A stretch of 64,000 nucleotides of DNA from Azolla caroliniana (Eukaryota; Polypodiophyta), in NCBI GenBank assembly GCA_043228905.1, contig JBHGNT010000004.1, forward strand, positions 1,178,001-1,242,000, given 5' to 3'. Shown in pieces: positions 34,498-47,546 of the stretch. The notes beneath the pieces were generated by a model. The model did not search any database. It saw nothing but the letters and a program-made list of their open reading frames with translations, and had not been told where the DNA came from. Position numbers and translations under genes: made by a program. Position 1 is the stretch's first letter; every line of letters starts with the position of its first letter.

Positions 34498-34788
34498 GTT
34501 AAATATTATTTCATGGAATGTACGGGGCTTAGGAGGTAGACATTGTTGTAAAGTAAGGAGTGTTTTCCGTCGTCGGCTAAGGAAGTCTTTGATAGGTAGG
34601 ATTGATGTTCTTTTTATTCAAGAGCATCATTTAAATCCAGAAATATGGAAACTTGTTGTCAAGCCAGTGGAGACAGTTCTGGGAGTCTGCAATTGGTGAT
34701 AATAGTTTGAAATCGAGACTTTGCATTGCAATAAATGATATTTGGTGTTCTTCGTTCTTACATTACGGAGTCTTGACTTGTGGTAGAG
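34487..34788 (+). pseudogene. LINE ORF2, N-terminal endonuclease fragment
   Basis: The ATG at 34487 overlaps the end of ORF1 by 11 nt in a different frame. MDRLNIISWNVRGLGG and IDVLFIQEHH are the first two motifs of the APE-type endonuclease that nicks target DNA. The frame closes at 34697-34699. Readable endonuclease-like sequence continues in another frame until the copia LTR starts at 34789. Confidence 0.8.
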
Positions 34789-35088
34789 TGTTGAATATGG
34801 GCTTCTAATGGACGTATTCACACTGTCTCCTTTGTACACGCTAGGGTTAGGCTATTTATGTAAATAGTGAAAAGGGCAATTGCCCTAAGTCAGTCAGTAT
34901 ATAAACTGACTTTGTAACCTAGTTATAGAGTTGTTGAACTATTCTCTCTCTCTCTCTCTAACGCACTAGCTGCATTCCTATCTCTCTGTCTATGTTGCCA
35001 TCAATCCATTGTGATCTTGTATCTACTTATGATCTTCCACTAGAGGAGCGTTGATCTTGTTCCGCATCAAATGACGACGCTCCCAACA
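34789..35088 (+). repeat. copia A 5' LTR (300 bp)
   Basis: Begins TGTTGAATATGG and ends CCCAACA, with matching TGTTG/CAACA termini. A TATA box (GTATATAAAC) lies near 34897 and a CT tract near 34945-34958. It interrupts the LINE, and the five bases before it are TAGAG. Confidence 0.8.
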
Positions 35089-35106
35089 TATGCTATCAAA
35101 GCATGG
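35089..35106 (+). other. copia A primer-binding site
   Basis: TATGCTATCAAAGCATGG differs from the classic initiator-tRNA-Met site (TGGTATCAGAGC) at a few positions and begins at the LTR end. Confidence 0.75.
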
Positions 35107-35717
35107 TTTTGTTTGAGTTTGTCGCCACCATCTATCTAACCTCCATCGGCAACTCTTCTTCTATACACCTTGAAGATCTTGATTGGCAACTCCTCTTGAA
35201 ATCACATTTGACGAAGAGAGACAACTGAAGTTCTGCACTCCACTATTCGAAATCACTCTTGAAGTCACACCCTTAGCTCACTCGATTAGGCGGAAATCAA
35301 ATAGGTCATCTGACGTTATCCCCTCACTCGTCGTAACCACTCGAAGCAAACACGACTCCAGGAGCAACCCCAATTTGTGTTTCATTCGGCTGAACGACTT
35401 TCGGGAGGACCAATTAGCTCCGTCCCTCTCATAAGTGCAAGTACCCGAAACAGGATCGGCCAAGAGAATCACACATAATCAGTGTTGGGAAATCTCAGAA
35501 TATCGATATTCGAAACCGACACGACCTGTGTTCGGAAAATCCGGTTTCAATTCGACTAAGTCAGTTGACTGTAGTCACTCCGAACAGGATTCATCTATAT
35601 TCGAAACCGACACGACTTGTGCCCAACTCCAACTAGAACGACATCGAGTGAGCTCGGCTGCTATACTCCACCATAGTCCGTAGCTGACTCCAGACAAAGT
35701 CTATTAAACCAACACAT

Positions 35718-36580
35718 ATGGCATCAACATCCGGCTCATCAGAGATGAGTCTAAGGAAATTCGACAGATCGAACTTCAACTTCTAGAAGGAGCACATGCA
35801 GGACTATTTTAGTCAAGGGGCAAATAGACCCCATTGAGAATGAAGACCCTCGAGAAGGATACATGCCTTTTTTTAATGGGAAAAGCTCGATAGAATTGTT
35901 CAAGCCACCATTCGAATGCACCTATCAGAGTCCATGTACTGCATAGTGCAATCATGTTTGACTGTCTTCCAATTGTGGAAGAAGGTCGCCGCCACCAAGA
36001 TATACCTGATTCAGCGCCTTTATAACCTTCAAATGAAAGAGCCTGACTCGGTCCAGACACACCTGAACGAGTACGAAAGCTTAAGCTCCCAAATTGCGGC
36101 CCAGGGGACGACTATCGACGATGAACTAAAAACAATGTTGCTTATGAGTAGTCTCCCTCCTTCTTCGGAAACTTTCGTTACAACCGTGTGCAATGCGTCA
36201 ACAATTGCCGTCAAGTACTCCTCAGTCACAAGTGCAATTCTGACTGAAGCGGCTCGAAGAAAATCATTTGCAAACGATTAGGCCAACAATGTCTACATAG
36301 TACAAGGTTCGACCGATAGATCGAACAACCGTGGAAGAGGATCTTCACAGCACCCGAACAATCAACAATGTCGGAGCAAGTCCCAGGACAATTGAGTCTG
36401 CAACTACTACAAGAAACCCGGACACGTCAAAGCCGATTGTCTTGCACTCAAGGCCAAAAACGATAAAGCTCAACGAGCTGATTAGAAGAGTAGCCGACAC
36501 GAGGAGATCAACTACGTCGGCTCTACAACTGAAGTATTATCAAACGACCTGAAGGTACTATCAATTGAGAACCCAGTCGA
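35718..36580 (+). pseudogene. copia A gag (broken)
   Basis: The ATG at 35718 opens MASTSGSSEMSLRKFDRSNF, the usual copia gag start. A TAG follows where Trp is expected, with more stops to about 35880. From 35916 the UBN2-like gag core reads LWKKVAATKIYLIQRLYNLQ, HLNEYESLSSQIAAQG and LLMSSLPPSSETFVTTV. The zinc knuckle near 36395-36440 reads CNYYKKPGHVKADC, so its second Cys has become Tyr (TGC to TAC). Confidence 0.82.
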
Positions 36581-38190
36581 ATCAGAAGTTCTGCTTACGA
36601 CTGAAGAATCGAGCACATGGCTCTTAGATTCGGGTGCGTCCTTTCGTGTGACTCCTCATCGATCCCAATTCCGGCAATACACGGCCCGACATTCCGACTC
36701 AGTTCGAGTAGGAAATTCGCAACATTGCGACATAATTGGAATCGGCACGGTAGAGCTCAACCTTGCAGGTGGTTCTACATTAGTACTACGCAATGTTCGA
36801 CATGTATCTGAGCTCTCCAAACCACTGATCTCAGTCGGACAATTGGATGAAGACGGCATTCATGTTGGCTTCTTATCAGGAGGGTGGACTCTCCACATGG
36901 GGAACCTCCTGCTTGCTCGAGGACTGAAAATAGACTCATTGTATCCTTTGCTCATCACCCTCAGAGAGGGTGACTTGTTTTTGGTTGACATCCTCGTGTC
37001 ATCATTATGGCATGGACGACTCGGACACCTCAGCAAGGCGGGCATCACGCACTTATCTAGAGCTGAATACATCCCCAAACTCTCCTTCTCGGATCATCAA
37101 TTCTACGAGCATTGCCAATATGGCAAATAGACAGCTGCAACACACCCATCATCCGCCCCGAGAGAATCGAGTCCGCTCGATTTGGTCCACTCGAACATTT
37201 GTGCTCCTATGCCACATCAGTCTCTTGGCGGTGCTTCATACTTCAATGTCAACTTCATTGACGATTCAACTCGGAAGGTGTGGAATTATCCGATCAAAAC
37301 CAAAGATCGAGTGTTCTCAATCTTCTCTGATTGGCTCGCTATGGCTGAGAATCAGTCCAGCCGAAAATTGAAATGCTTTTGGACCGATAACGGGGGAGAG
37401 TTCAAATTAGAGGAATTCATCAGATTTTGTCGACAATGCGGCATAAGACAAGAATTTACGGCACCCCACAGTCCAGAGCAGAATGGAATTGCCGAGCGAA
37501 TGAATCGAACAATTCAAGAAAGGCTAATTTCCATCCTCCAACACTCCGGACTATCGAATGGCTTCTGGGCAGAGGCCCTACTTACGGTAGTACACATAAG
37601 AAATATGTTGCCGAGTAGGCCTCTAGGACTTCGGTTCCCTCGGGAATTATGGACCGGCAGTAAGCCGAATCATGACAAGCTGAGGATTTTCGGATGCGAG
37701 GCGTATGCCCTTATCCCAAAAGATGATCGCCGCAAACTTGCACCAAGGTCTAGGAAGTGTATTTTCCTCGGTTATGGACCAGATGGCAAAATTGGATACT
37801 GACTCTGGGACACCGAGCACAGACAGATCGTCCGATGTTCGGACGTCGTGTTCAACAAGTCTACCATGCATCAATTAGTCGAAAAACCGATTGAAGTCCG
37901 AAGGGTAATTTTCTTTGATGTGCCAAACCTTCACGAAGGCCCAACTCACAACACACGGTTAGCTTCACAGGTAGTTGAACCCTCTAACACCAGCTCGGTA
38001 GTGTCAGACACGACACAACCAAATGACTCGGCTCTAGACCATCTGACCACGACACCTTATGCAACCAATACAGTCATACATCGATGATCCGAGAGACTAT
38101 CGCAACCCCCGGAGAGATACTCTCCTGGTATCTTCTTTACGGACGCCGGAGAACCAACGTCATACGAAGAAGCATCGCCATCAGCCCCAC
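36581..38190 (+). pseudogene. copia A protease and integrase (broken)
   Basis: Protease reads STWLLDSGASFRVTPH with DSG intact, then LRNVRHVSELSKPLISVGQL. The pre-integrase region reads SLWHGRLGHLSKAGI to FYEHCQYGK, with the first Cys of the pair replaced by Tyr and a TAG at 37128. In the integrase core the first catalytic Asp is Asn (DLVHSNICAP). The second Asp (WTDNGGEF) and the Glu (NGIAERMNRT) remain. The C-terminal part reads LRIFGCEAYALIPKDDRRKL and KCIFLGYGPDG, with TGA codons at 37799-37801 and 38085-38087. Sequence similarity ends near 38190. Confidence 0.85.
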
Positions 38191-38805
38191 TCAATCGGAC
38201 GACCGGATGTTGTACATGGAGACAGATCAGCCCCATGGACGTGCTGGGAGAGGTGGTTCGGCACGCAATGGAGGCGGTCGGCAAGAGGACCGGAGGCACA
38301 GAGGTGGTGCCGACAGCAATTCCGGACCCTCCACAAGTAGGAGGAGTCAAAGTGGCGCCGGGAACCGGCAACGAAAGGCCAACACGGGATGTTGGTATTG
38401 TGGCAAAAAGGGCCACAAGGGAAGCGAGTGCTGGAAGAAGTGCGCCGATTCGGACAAATCCGGATCCGGAAAAACCGGTCGGGAGAACCGGCAAAGCTCG
38501 CACTACGCGGAAGGATCGGAAGGATCCGAAACCGGTAAAACCAGTAAAGGGCCAGCCTTCGTGATGAAGCACAAGGCTAACTCGATGAAGAAGACTACTT
38601 CCGGAGCGTCCAACCCCATGATGAGTCATGAAGAGTCTCGTTTTTAGAGAAATCGGAACAACCGGGAATCGTCGAAACCGGAGATGACACCCCACACCCG
38701 ATTGTGCATATCGGAGAAGTTCCTTTAAGCCATGTCTAACAAAAGGGGAAGCTGATGAACATACTACACATTTCGACTATCACGTAGAACTTGGTCAATT
38801 GATTT
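38190..38805 (+). pseudogene. copia element B fragment: gag C terminus and protease start
   Basis: In a different frame from element A, a Gly/Arg/Ser-rich tail leads to the zinc knuckle CWYCGKKGHKGSEC near 38390-38430. It continues with KGPAFVMKHKANSMKK to the TAG at 38645. Beyond it HIGEVPLSHV and KLMNILHISTIT (about 38700-38790) resemble the protease end of copia elements, with stops. This is a gag-protease piece lying downstream of another element's integrase, so the array is a composite. Confidence 0.75.
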
Positions 38806-41800
38806 TTCTAACACTTGGATTATGTTATATCAATCATTTAATTATAGATCTTTTGATTTTGATATCTTCCAACTTATAATGACATTTTAAATATCATGTA
38901 TTTTGAGATCAATGATTGATATCACATGAGTAATATGTTAGTTTTTGTTCTTGAGTCTTGACTCTCATATTGATATTTAATTTGTTATATAATCAATGTT
39001 CTATATTATATTTATCAATTGTCAATAAATCATTATCATCGATCTCGATTCAATCGCAATTGATCGCCATCAATACTTGAATTTTGATCCAAATCAATGT
39101 TTAACCTATTGTCATTGTTCATTAATCGGATGTTAGCTTGCGATGCTTAGTTGTGAAAGTGCATGTGTATTCACACATTCATTGCTTTACGACAATTATC
39201 ATGGTGCACAAAAGTGTGTTTTGCGAGCATTGACACGCATGGCATGGACGATCAAAACTACCCGCATGTAGTGCGAAATTAACTACACATTAGCACTTTA
39301 ATGGTAATAAACTAAATAATAATAATTTTAAACATGCAAAACGAAGTTTAGATATATGTATAATACATTTATTCGAAATTTACATGTGCGTTATTTAGGT
39401 GTGACACCGATGCATTGTATGCACTTATACATAGATCAATTTATGCGACTCGGGATCAGTTACAGTATGATTTAAAGAGATGGGATCATTATTTTGGGCA
39501 CAATGGAAACAACTCTATGTTCATTCTTATTCATGCATGCACGATTCTAAACGATGCATCACGCAACTAGCCCATTGTTGCCATTGACCATAGTCAATGC
39601 TCCCTAGATCTAACATGACCCCTAAATTTCCATTGATGTACCCTCAATATTCTTGTTCGAACACAAAGTATTTCGTTTTATATTTCCATGAAGCAAAGTT
39701 GTTTCTATTCCATTTTATTCTTTGTAAGAGATAGTTTCACATCTCTCTAGTTGAATAAAGGGTGGTGAAGTTGTATTAATATTTGAAACCTTAGATAAGT
39801 ATGAGAGGTTCTAGGAGAACTACCATTACATCACCATTAGGAATATTAGAACTTTGATCCTTTATGGTCCTATCACTATTAGGAATATTAGAACTTTGAT
39901 CATTTATGGTCCGGAATGACCTCCATGCCCATCAAGCCATATGTCATAAAATACGAAGAACACTCTCATAATTTAAACTATAGTGTTGTTGGGGTCTCGT
40001 TGAGTATCAAGGAAATAGACATTTAGTTTGGCAAACGAATAATATTTTCAAACTTATAATTGCAAACCCTTATAAATACATATCTCCTTGCATTAGCTAA
40101 AGTTTATACCTTTTCTAAACATCACGAAATGCAAATTAGCTCTATGTATATAAAAAAATTGGACATAGGGGTAGTTTGGTAAATTTGGAACATCCAAGGG
40201 CATCCTGGTACTTTTCCCTTAATTATAAAAGGATAAAGCTAGTCAAAACCAAACCATCTATACATTTGAACTTTGTTTCTTGAGTCCTCACTCAATTGGA
40301 ACCTCCCATTATTTATATTTGAATATTTTTGGGCATGTAGCACAAAATAATTTGGTTTTTTTTTGCGAATTGGAAACTTGACATCTCACATATAGCTTTG
40401 CTTTTGAACAACTTCCAACAATCATCACTTAACAACACAATGATAGGTCATGTTTCCTAATGCATCTTACATGCAACACAATCATGACATGATTTATTTA
40501 CCAAGAAAAGTGCATGTTCATAATTTTATTGATCGCATGTCTATTGCAAAGGCTAGTTCTTCACACCAAGACTTTCCATCTATGCTCAACTGCACGTAAG
40601 GTTGGCCACTACAACCTATGCTTTACATTATCAATTAGAATTACCACAAGATACATGTTATATTTTCACAATGCTACTAAATAGCACATTTATGGGGTTC
40701 ATTTTCTTACAATAAAGGTACATGTAAATATCTTTCATTTGATACATGTATACATGTGTGTATGGGGTAATGTGTTAACACATAAAATGATGAGTAAAAG
40801 TTTTACATACAAGAGTTTGTCTTAAATGTTGGGTAGTGCTATTTGCCCCCTGCCTCTTAAACTCTTTGTTCAAAAAGCATACGTGGACCCTTTAGTGGCT
40901 ACTGCCAATGGTGAATCACAATTGTGTACGCAAAATGCATTACATCAATAGATAGACGGTGAGCAACACTTGACACATAAAACCCAAACCCTTGCCAAAT
41001 TTGTTTTATCAAATGCACCAAAACATTTCAGAATCACTGTTTGGTAGAAGGTGCAAACAAAGTTCTCATCTAGATACTTATGACAGGTAGGATGGGCCTA
41101 TATTTTGTTTTGTAAGGTAGTCCATTCTTTATGTTTGTTCACAGCTGTCAAGAGGTAACTCTAGTAAGTAATTACATTACAAATTGCACAACACGTGCTA
41201 GTATTGGACGAGGCTCACAAAAATATCGAAATCTAAACACCTTCAGGCAAATCTTAGCACAACAAGATGCTTTAATTCAAAAGCGATCATTCTAGATGCT
41301 CTACTAACCCTTTAGGGTAATGATATGCAACTAAATAGATAACCCAAGACCCAACAATAGCAATTGACTTGACTGTGGCACATCAAATCTAGTTTGTGAT
41401 ATTATTTCCATGTCAAATTCAATCAATGTCAGACCTAGCTTGTGACATTATCTTCATGTCAAATTGAGCTCATAATAAAGTTTCTATTATTATCTACCCT
41501 TTGGTCAATGACACTATCAGGGAGAGCCACAAATGAGACATTAAAGGCCGCAACAAATGCAGAACAGGCCAAAAACATGGGCCAAGTAACACAATTCAAG
41601 TGTTTTCTAAAAATGTACTATCAAAGAGACCTTTTGATATCACCATGGAAGACTAGTGCATTTGAATGTCATGAAGATATAGATGAAGCTAAGGTTGTGT
41701 TAAATCTCTACTACAGAAAAGTAGAAAGATGTAAACAAGAAAACAAATGAGCCAATATGGTTGGTTGACTTCGGTATGTAATACATGTACAAAACTAGAC

Positions 41801-41994
41801 AGTTTTATACTAGGATCTTCATTGGATATTTAGTAAGTAGTTCAATAAATGTCAATTGTAGAAAATATATGGATAAGGGGAAAATATATATATGGTTAAG
41901 AGATTGGAAAACAAAACAAAAAGAATTTGAAAGATGGAAGAGGATTGTTGATTGAAACCTCATCTTTTATGTAAAATTTTGATGGCAATTACAC
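38806..41994. other. gene-poor AT-rich region
   Basis: I see no supported gene. The longest plus frame, 41442-41750 (102 codons), has no family resemblance and no splice partners, so it is not called. Confidence 0.55.
39836..39912. repeat. two-copy tandem repeat, 42-bp period
   Basis: ATTAGGAATATTAGAACTTT is followed by GATCCTTTATGGTCC at 39836 and by GATCATTTATGGTCC at 39878. Confidence 0.9.
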
Positions 41995-44900
41995 TCAGTG
42001 TGATGCCAATGATTTGGACATTGTTTGTTTGACAGCAGTAGCATAAGTTTTGTGTTGATATGTCAAGGTTGTATGTAGCAAGTCAGGCAAAGAAGTATGT
42101 GGTTCCCAACCTGTGCAAAGACAAGAAAAACAAATCCATCATTTTTTTAGAATCCTGTCTATTTCCAAACTCTATATTGGTCAAAGATTCCAGATGCATA
42201 TAACCCTACGGATTGAAGAAATCAGTAATTAGCACACCATTTACTTATATAAACTTCCAAATTATATGTTTGACAGAGGATTATGCACAGATCTATATAT
42301 GTGATCAAGAAATTCCTAATGTGCGAGGATTGCGCAATGACTAAATGCAATCAGCACTGAAGAACCAAATGCAAAAATAGAAACTCAGAAATACTTGAAG
42401 GACCACAAAAGAAGACACTAAAGTTCACTGCATGCTCACTGACCTAATTGTTCCTTGATTATTGTCATATCTGGAATCCTTTTGTCACTGTCATCATAAC
42501 CCTCTCCATAGAACTCCTTTGAGCTTACATCAATGGTGGGTACCTTTATCATGGGCCGTTCACTCACTTTGCAATATATCTATAGGTACACATGATTGAT
42601 GACACGTCAGTGTCTCAAAATCAAGATAATATTACATAAATTACATCAAAGTACAACTAAGACTTGTTAAGTCTTTTACCAGAATACCCCCATAAGTTTC
42701 AAAACATTTGCCAGAAGGTAAATTTACTACGTTTTGGGTAACTTTTGAAGTGTTCGGTGTATTCTGGTCAATTTATAGTAAATTGAGGGTTATTTCAGTG
42801 ATTTTCCAAAACATACAATACCTCCAACATTAATTCAGCAAGTTCTCTGACTGTTACTTCATTATTAGGATTGCCAACATTGAAAATGTGCCCATTGGCC
42901 CTATTAGGGTTTTCCTGGATCAGAAAAGCCGCATTGAGATTCTGCAGAGATAGTTATTGCTTGTTTATATAGAAAGCAAACAATAAAAGACTTACAATCA
43001 TAAGACACACTGCCTCAATAGCATCCTTGATATAGATAAATGTACGTTGCGATACACCACCATCTACAAGCTTGAGTGGTTCACCTCTCAGCAAATTCTA
43101 TATAGCAGGATAAGTAAATTTGTCACCATGTAACAAAGAATTGTTCAAAATCTATGTTCATTGTGAAAGGCACACATTACATAAAAGGTCCAGGTAATAT
43201 ACTGTTGAAATGGTCTCTTCACTTCAAACCAAAACGTTTTCATTTGATGCCATATTAGAAAAGTTATGTTGGCTACATAAATAGATTATCTTGATCAAAA
43301 TGTATTGAATTTACTCTATCTACTGCTAGATATAATGGTACAAGAGCTCTCCATTGGTTATTAAATCAGAGAATTTCTAGCTAAAGGTACTGAGCTTCGT
43401 TTATATATGCACTCTTCCATATAGAACATTACGTATTCTTCATACATGAACAAAGCAAAAATAAAATGATAAACATAAACTCACATTACTGAAGCATGCC
43501 AATACTCTAGGCACTCCTTCACTAGGACCATCAACTCCAGGGATGAAATCCATTCTTGGGCCAATCCAGTTGAATGGTCTCACAATTGTGAAGTCTAAAC
43601 CATTTTCGGCACCTTCAGCTGAAAAGATGATCAAATGCAACTTAGCATTTTGAAATGGGGGGAGAAATTTCAGAACCATAAGCATTCTCTTATTATCCAT
43701 GGTTCTAAGAGTAACCACATTAGAAGTAGAAGTAGAAGTAATATTTTAAAATTATTTGAGATGAAATATAGCCAACTGCATTTTTATAATTCCAAGGGGT
43801 GGCATGTGCATGGCCTCTTTCAAAGGAGTATTTTTAACACCACCCCAAAAAAATATAACCAAATGTAGTTATTTGTTATGGATGATTCTGCAGCTAACCA
43901 TAAATAAGTCTCTCAATGAGCTGTTTTGCACAGGCATACGACCATCTTTGCTTCTCGATGGGACCAAAAATGCAAGGTGATGTATCTTCCTTCAACACAT
44001 AAAATTCTGGGTCCTGCACAAATCATTAGAAACTTCTATAAGTGCGGATAACTTCCCTTTTCTATGAAGCCTGCAAGAAGACATGACAACCACATAGCTG
44101 ATCGATAGAGATAATAAACCATCATGTGAGATGTGTCTTACTCAGTGGGAACTATAGGTATGACTAAGAGGACAATAACCTAATGAAATGGTAACAGTAT
44201 TTTAAAATAAACCATTGCAAGGCCATATTAAACATAAAGAAACAAATACAAGCATAGGTTACAGCTAGATCAATCAATACAACAATTTCAATTGTATGTA
44301 CTAACTCTAAAATGAACAGCAATTTAATAGTGTCAGCCATAATGAACACATATGGCAGTCCCGAAGACAACCAATGTTAATTCATGATGCATATGCACAA
44401 CACTTTAAAATGACAAAATATACATACAATATATACTTTCAGATATCATCATATGTCTTTAATGTTAATTCATGATGACTATGTACTACACTTTAAAATG
44501 ACGGCATATGTACCATGTACTGTCAGATATGATAAAAATGTACAACATTGATCAGAGACAGAAAATTTACAACAATATGCAACAAACTAATATGCAGACC
44601 TCTCGAAGCGGGTGATCTTTGGGAAGAAAGCTTCCAATGGTCTTGCCATAGACTTCGCAAGTAGAGAAATGAATCAAACGCTTCCCATTATCAGAGCAGT
44701 ATCGAACCTAGACATATATAAAATGCATACAAAACATAGAGTTAGGATTGACTAAAGCTTAAGTTTACTAATATGAAATCCACAAAAATAAACCAAATAT
44801 TGAGGGCGAAACTCTGAAATACCCTCAAATGTTTCCTGATTTCCCCAAATGCAATTGAGTTTTTGTTGTTTCCTCAAACACCCTCAGTAAACCCAGATTG

Positions 44901-46780
44901 ATCAAATAGCACACGTAATCGAGAAGAATGAACATGAATTGACCATATAAATGCTCTTTCGAGGTTAACTGAGAGCATTTGAGAAATACCAAGAACTCCT
45001 AGACATTATGGCAAATAAGAAAAACTCGAGGATGTAACAGAGTTTTGCAATCTGTATAACACACAATACCACTGGAAGGGCATCCGTAAAATTGCTATAA
45101 ATTGTGTCTAGAGGCCGTGTGTTGTAATCTGCAGGCGTGCATATGGCAGCTAGATTAATCACCTTTCAAGCACAAGAAACAAAAAGAGTTAGAAAATTTA
45201 GTGACCACGTGGAGGAGAGATATAATAACATACCTGCCATAGAATAGAATAGACATTATCATGATGAGGACAATTATGAAGAAAACGAACAAGAGATTAC
45301 AACTAAAAGTTGCTCTCATCTAAGAGGACGTCGGCTGAGTGAAATGAGATATTTGAAGTACATTAAAACAAACTAGATTAATTCACATTTCAATCAACAA
45401 CAAAATAGCAATATGTGGGCAGACTATGAGTCTGAGTGACAACATATTCTCGTTTGCTTGTTAATATAATTCATGACTGTATTTGAAGACAAAATAATGA
45501 ATGCATGCCTACGTTAATCACATTGAGAGTGCAACAAAAATGACAGAAAATTGAGTGCAGACAGTGAGGACCTGAATCTCAACATATAATGTTTAGCTTG
45601 TGAATTCAAGTCATGAACTTAACATTTTTATGAAATGAAGAAACAGCACTGAAGCTGTTCACAAAATCTATAGCGATCTTGAATGAGTAATAAATATATG
45701 AATTTCTCTGTTAGTTGAAATCGTTAAGCAACAATAGAACAATACACAAAGATAAGAATGTTCTGCATTAAACAAATGGTTAGAGCAAGAAAGTGAACTT
45801 ATAAAAATAAGATCCCGGCATAGAATGTACAATGCAGGAAGAGTTTATTGTATGTTTGATCCTGTATGTAGACAACATAAAACAGACAAACACAGAGCAA
45901 AATCCGTACAAGAAGCCATGGGATATCCAATCATATACAGAAAGGTGCACTTTCTCTGATAGTTAATCTAAGAATTGAGTAATATTGCGTAAGATCAGAG
46001 CTTAGAATACTCAAAATGCAGTCTGGATTTTAGGGAGATAAAGAAACAAGAGAATTTTGAGAATAAATGTATGGTAAGACAATAGTAATTCAGTACAAAA
46101 TTTGTACAAGGAAGATGTAGGGATTATGCGCACATACATAAAAATAAACATTTTTCACCTTTGAAAAGAAAATGAGCAAAATATTTGAGCTTATAAAAGA
46201 ATATCCGAGCTTAGATTGCACAATGTAGTATTTACCAGGACAGAAAGTACACGAAACACGATTACATTAAATACATGCACAGGCGGTGTATGTAATGCAT
46301 CAAAGATTATAAATAAATAAACTACATAAAAGAAGTGCAAAGACTGTACAAAAATGGCATGGAGATATCCAAAATGCATAAAGAGAAGCATTTACTCAGA
46401 CAGTTAATTTAATGTCAAGAAGTTGAGCTCGATGATAGAATATCAGAGCTAACTAATGCATAGAATAGTAGGAATTTCGATTTTCTTCTGTGCTTCTTTA
46501 CCAGATTAGAGATCTTGATGAGTCCTTCAAGCCGAGAATCATTCTTGATATTGAGCCTATGGAATTCGATGCGAGAACTCCATGGTTGACCAGGTTCAAG
46601 AAGGTGTTGAATCTTGTCACTGTAGACATCGATGGCGAGCACAGTATGCTCAGTCTCCCACAATAATTTCTCGCAGAGATGAGACCCGATGAATCCTCCT
46701 GCTCCAATCATACAGATCGTCAGAGGTTGAATGGGAGATCCATCAAGATCGATCCTTTGTGGGGCAGCAGAAGAAGACAT
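41995..46780 (-). CDS. AXS: UDP-D-apiose/UDP-D-xylose synthase
   Basis: Nine exons on the minus strand: 46780-46502, 45162-45070, 44707-44600, 44013-43899, 43618-43485, 43097-42996, 42914-42822, 42579-42444 and 42110-41995. They give 391 residues with consistent GT-AG joins, close to the usual length of about 389. This cytosolic extended SDR enzyme converts UDP-glucuronate to UDP-apiose and UDP-xylose for cell-wall RG-II and apiosides. The NAD-binding loop GAGGFIG is at 26-32, CTPADYNTRPLD at about 101, STCEVYG with the key Cys at 141, and the catalytic YxxxK at Y186/K190 (RWSYACAKQ). Family strings include VRPFNWIGPRMDFIPG, SQRTFIYIKDAIEAV, ANGHIFNVGNPNNEVTVR and FYGEGYDDSDKRIPDM. The N terminus is MSSSAAPQRIDLDG. 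Intron 1 is 1.34 kb. No defects are seen. Confidence 0.97.
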
Positions 46781-47536
46781 GGCTAGATTTAATTTTTTTG
46801 AAAAAGAAAAGAAGGAAACAGAAGTAGGAGAAAGAGGAAAAGAAAAGCACAGAAGAAGAAAGATGGCAAAATGCAGGAGCAAATAACAAACAGAAGAAGA
46901 GAAAGAATTAAGTTGTCTGCGATTACAGCAGCTCGACGGTGTAAAGAAGACGATGATGGCAATGATAACAAGAATGAAGATGGGGATAACAAACGAAAAG
47001 GTTGTTGCGAGGTTCTCTAAGCAAAAGCTTTCTCTGCCTGTTTTGCGAAAGCTCGGGTGTGTAAACAAAAAAAAAGGAGGTGAAGAGAGGCGGATGGCTT
47101 TTGAGAGGTTTTCTGAGCTTTGAATGGCCTGAGCGTGAGGAGCTCGGCTGTAGCAGAGATATGAAGATGAAGAGAGAGAGTTCCCTTTGTTTCTTCGTTC
47201 ACAGAAGCTCGACAGTGCAGATGGAGAAGGAAGATGAGGCTGGAGGAGAAGATGGATATGGAGCGATGGAGCGATGGAGCTTCCTTCGACTGGTCGGGCC
47301 GTTCGCAGGAGCTGCTGTCTGCAGAAGAAGAAAGAAGAAAGAAGAACGAAGAACGAAGAACGAAGAAGAAGAAGAAGAAGAAAGAGCAAGAACGAAAGAA
47401 TGGAGAACTGCAGGCACACAGACAGTGGACGGGATGAGTGTGCAGACTGTCACCGGCTTACCGCCTATCGCCCGTAGCCTCGGTTGCTTTGGCTTCGGGG
47501 GGGGCTCCTAGCCACCTGCCGAGCCTGAAGAAAAGA
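46781..47536 (-). promoter_or_regulatory. AXS leader and proximal promoter, pyrimidine-rich
   Basis: On the AXS coding strand this is strongly CT-rich, with TTC/CTT repeats around 47330-47400. Such tracts are common in plant leaders. The AXS frame stays open upstream to 47419, but the extra residues are low-complexity Leu/Phe/Ser and the conserved start is the ATG at 46780. I could not place a clear TATA box. Confidence 0.5.
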
Positions 47537-47546
47537 GGTCCATCGA

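Larger units (their letters stand above)
32934..34788 (+). mobile_element. L1-type LINE, 3' part missing
   Basis: ORF1 and the start of ORF2 of a plant LINE are present. The rest of ORF2 (most of the endonuclease, and the RT) is absent because a Ty1/copia LTR begins at 34789. No 3' half of the LINE was found beyond the copia sequence. Confidence 0.82.
34789..38190 (+). mobile_element. Ty1/copia element A: LTR, gag, protease, integrase; no RT or 3' LTR
   Basis: The domain order protease before integrase and the DSGAS and GLGHL-type motifs mark this as Ty1/copia. It starts with a 300-bp LTR and a tRNA-Met-type primer site. The coding frame (frame of 35718) can be followed with many stops to TDAGEPTSYEEA near 38170, just before RT would begin. 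It is then replaced by a piece of another copia element. It has no 3' LTR, RT or RNase H. Confidence 0.85.

Noticed and set aside
41442-41750. 102-codon plus-strand frame
   Set aside because: No recognisable motif, no splice partner and AT-rich surroundings. Not distinguishable from chance.
46415-47419. 334-codon minus-strand frame extending AXS upstream
   Set aside because: The extra N-terminal part is low-complexity Leu/Phe/Ser from a pyrimidine-rich leader. Family similarity starts at the ATG at 46780, and the frame also runs past the exon 1 donor.
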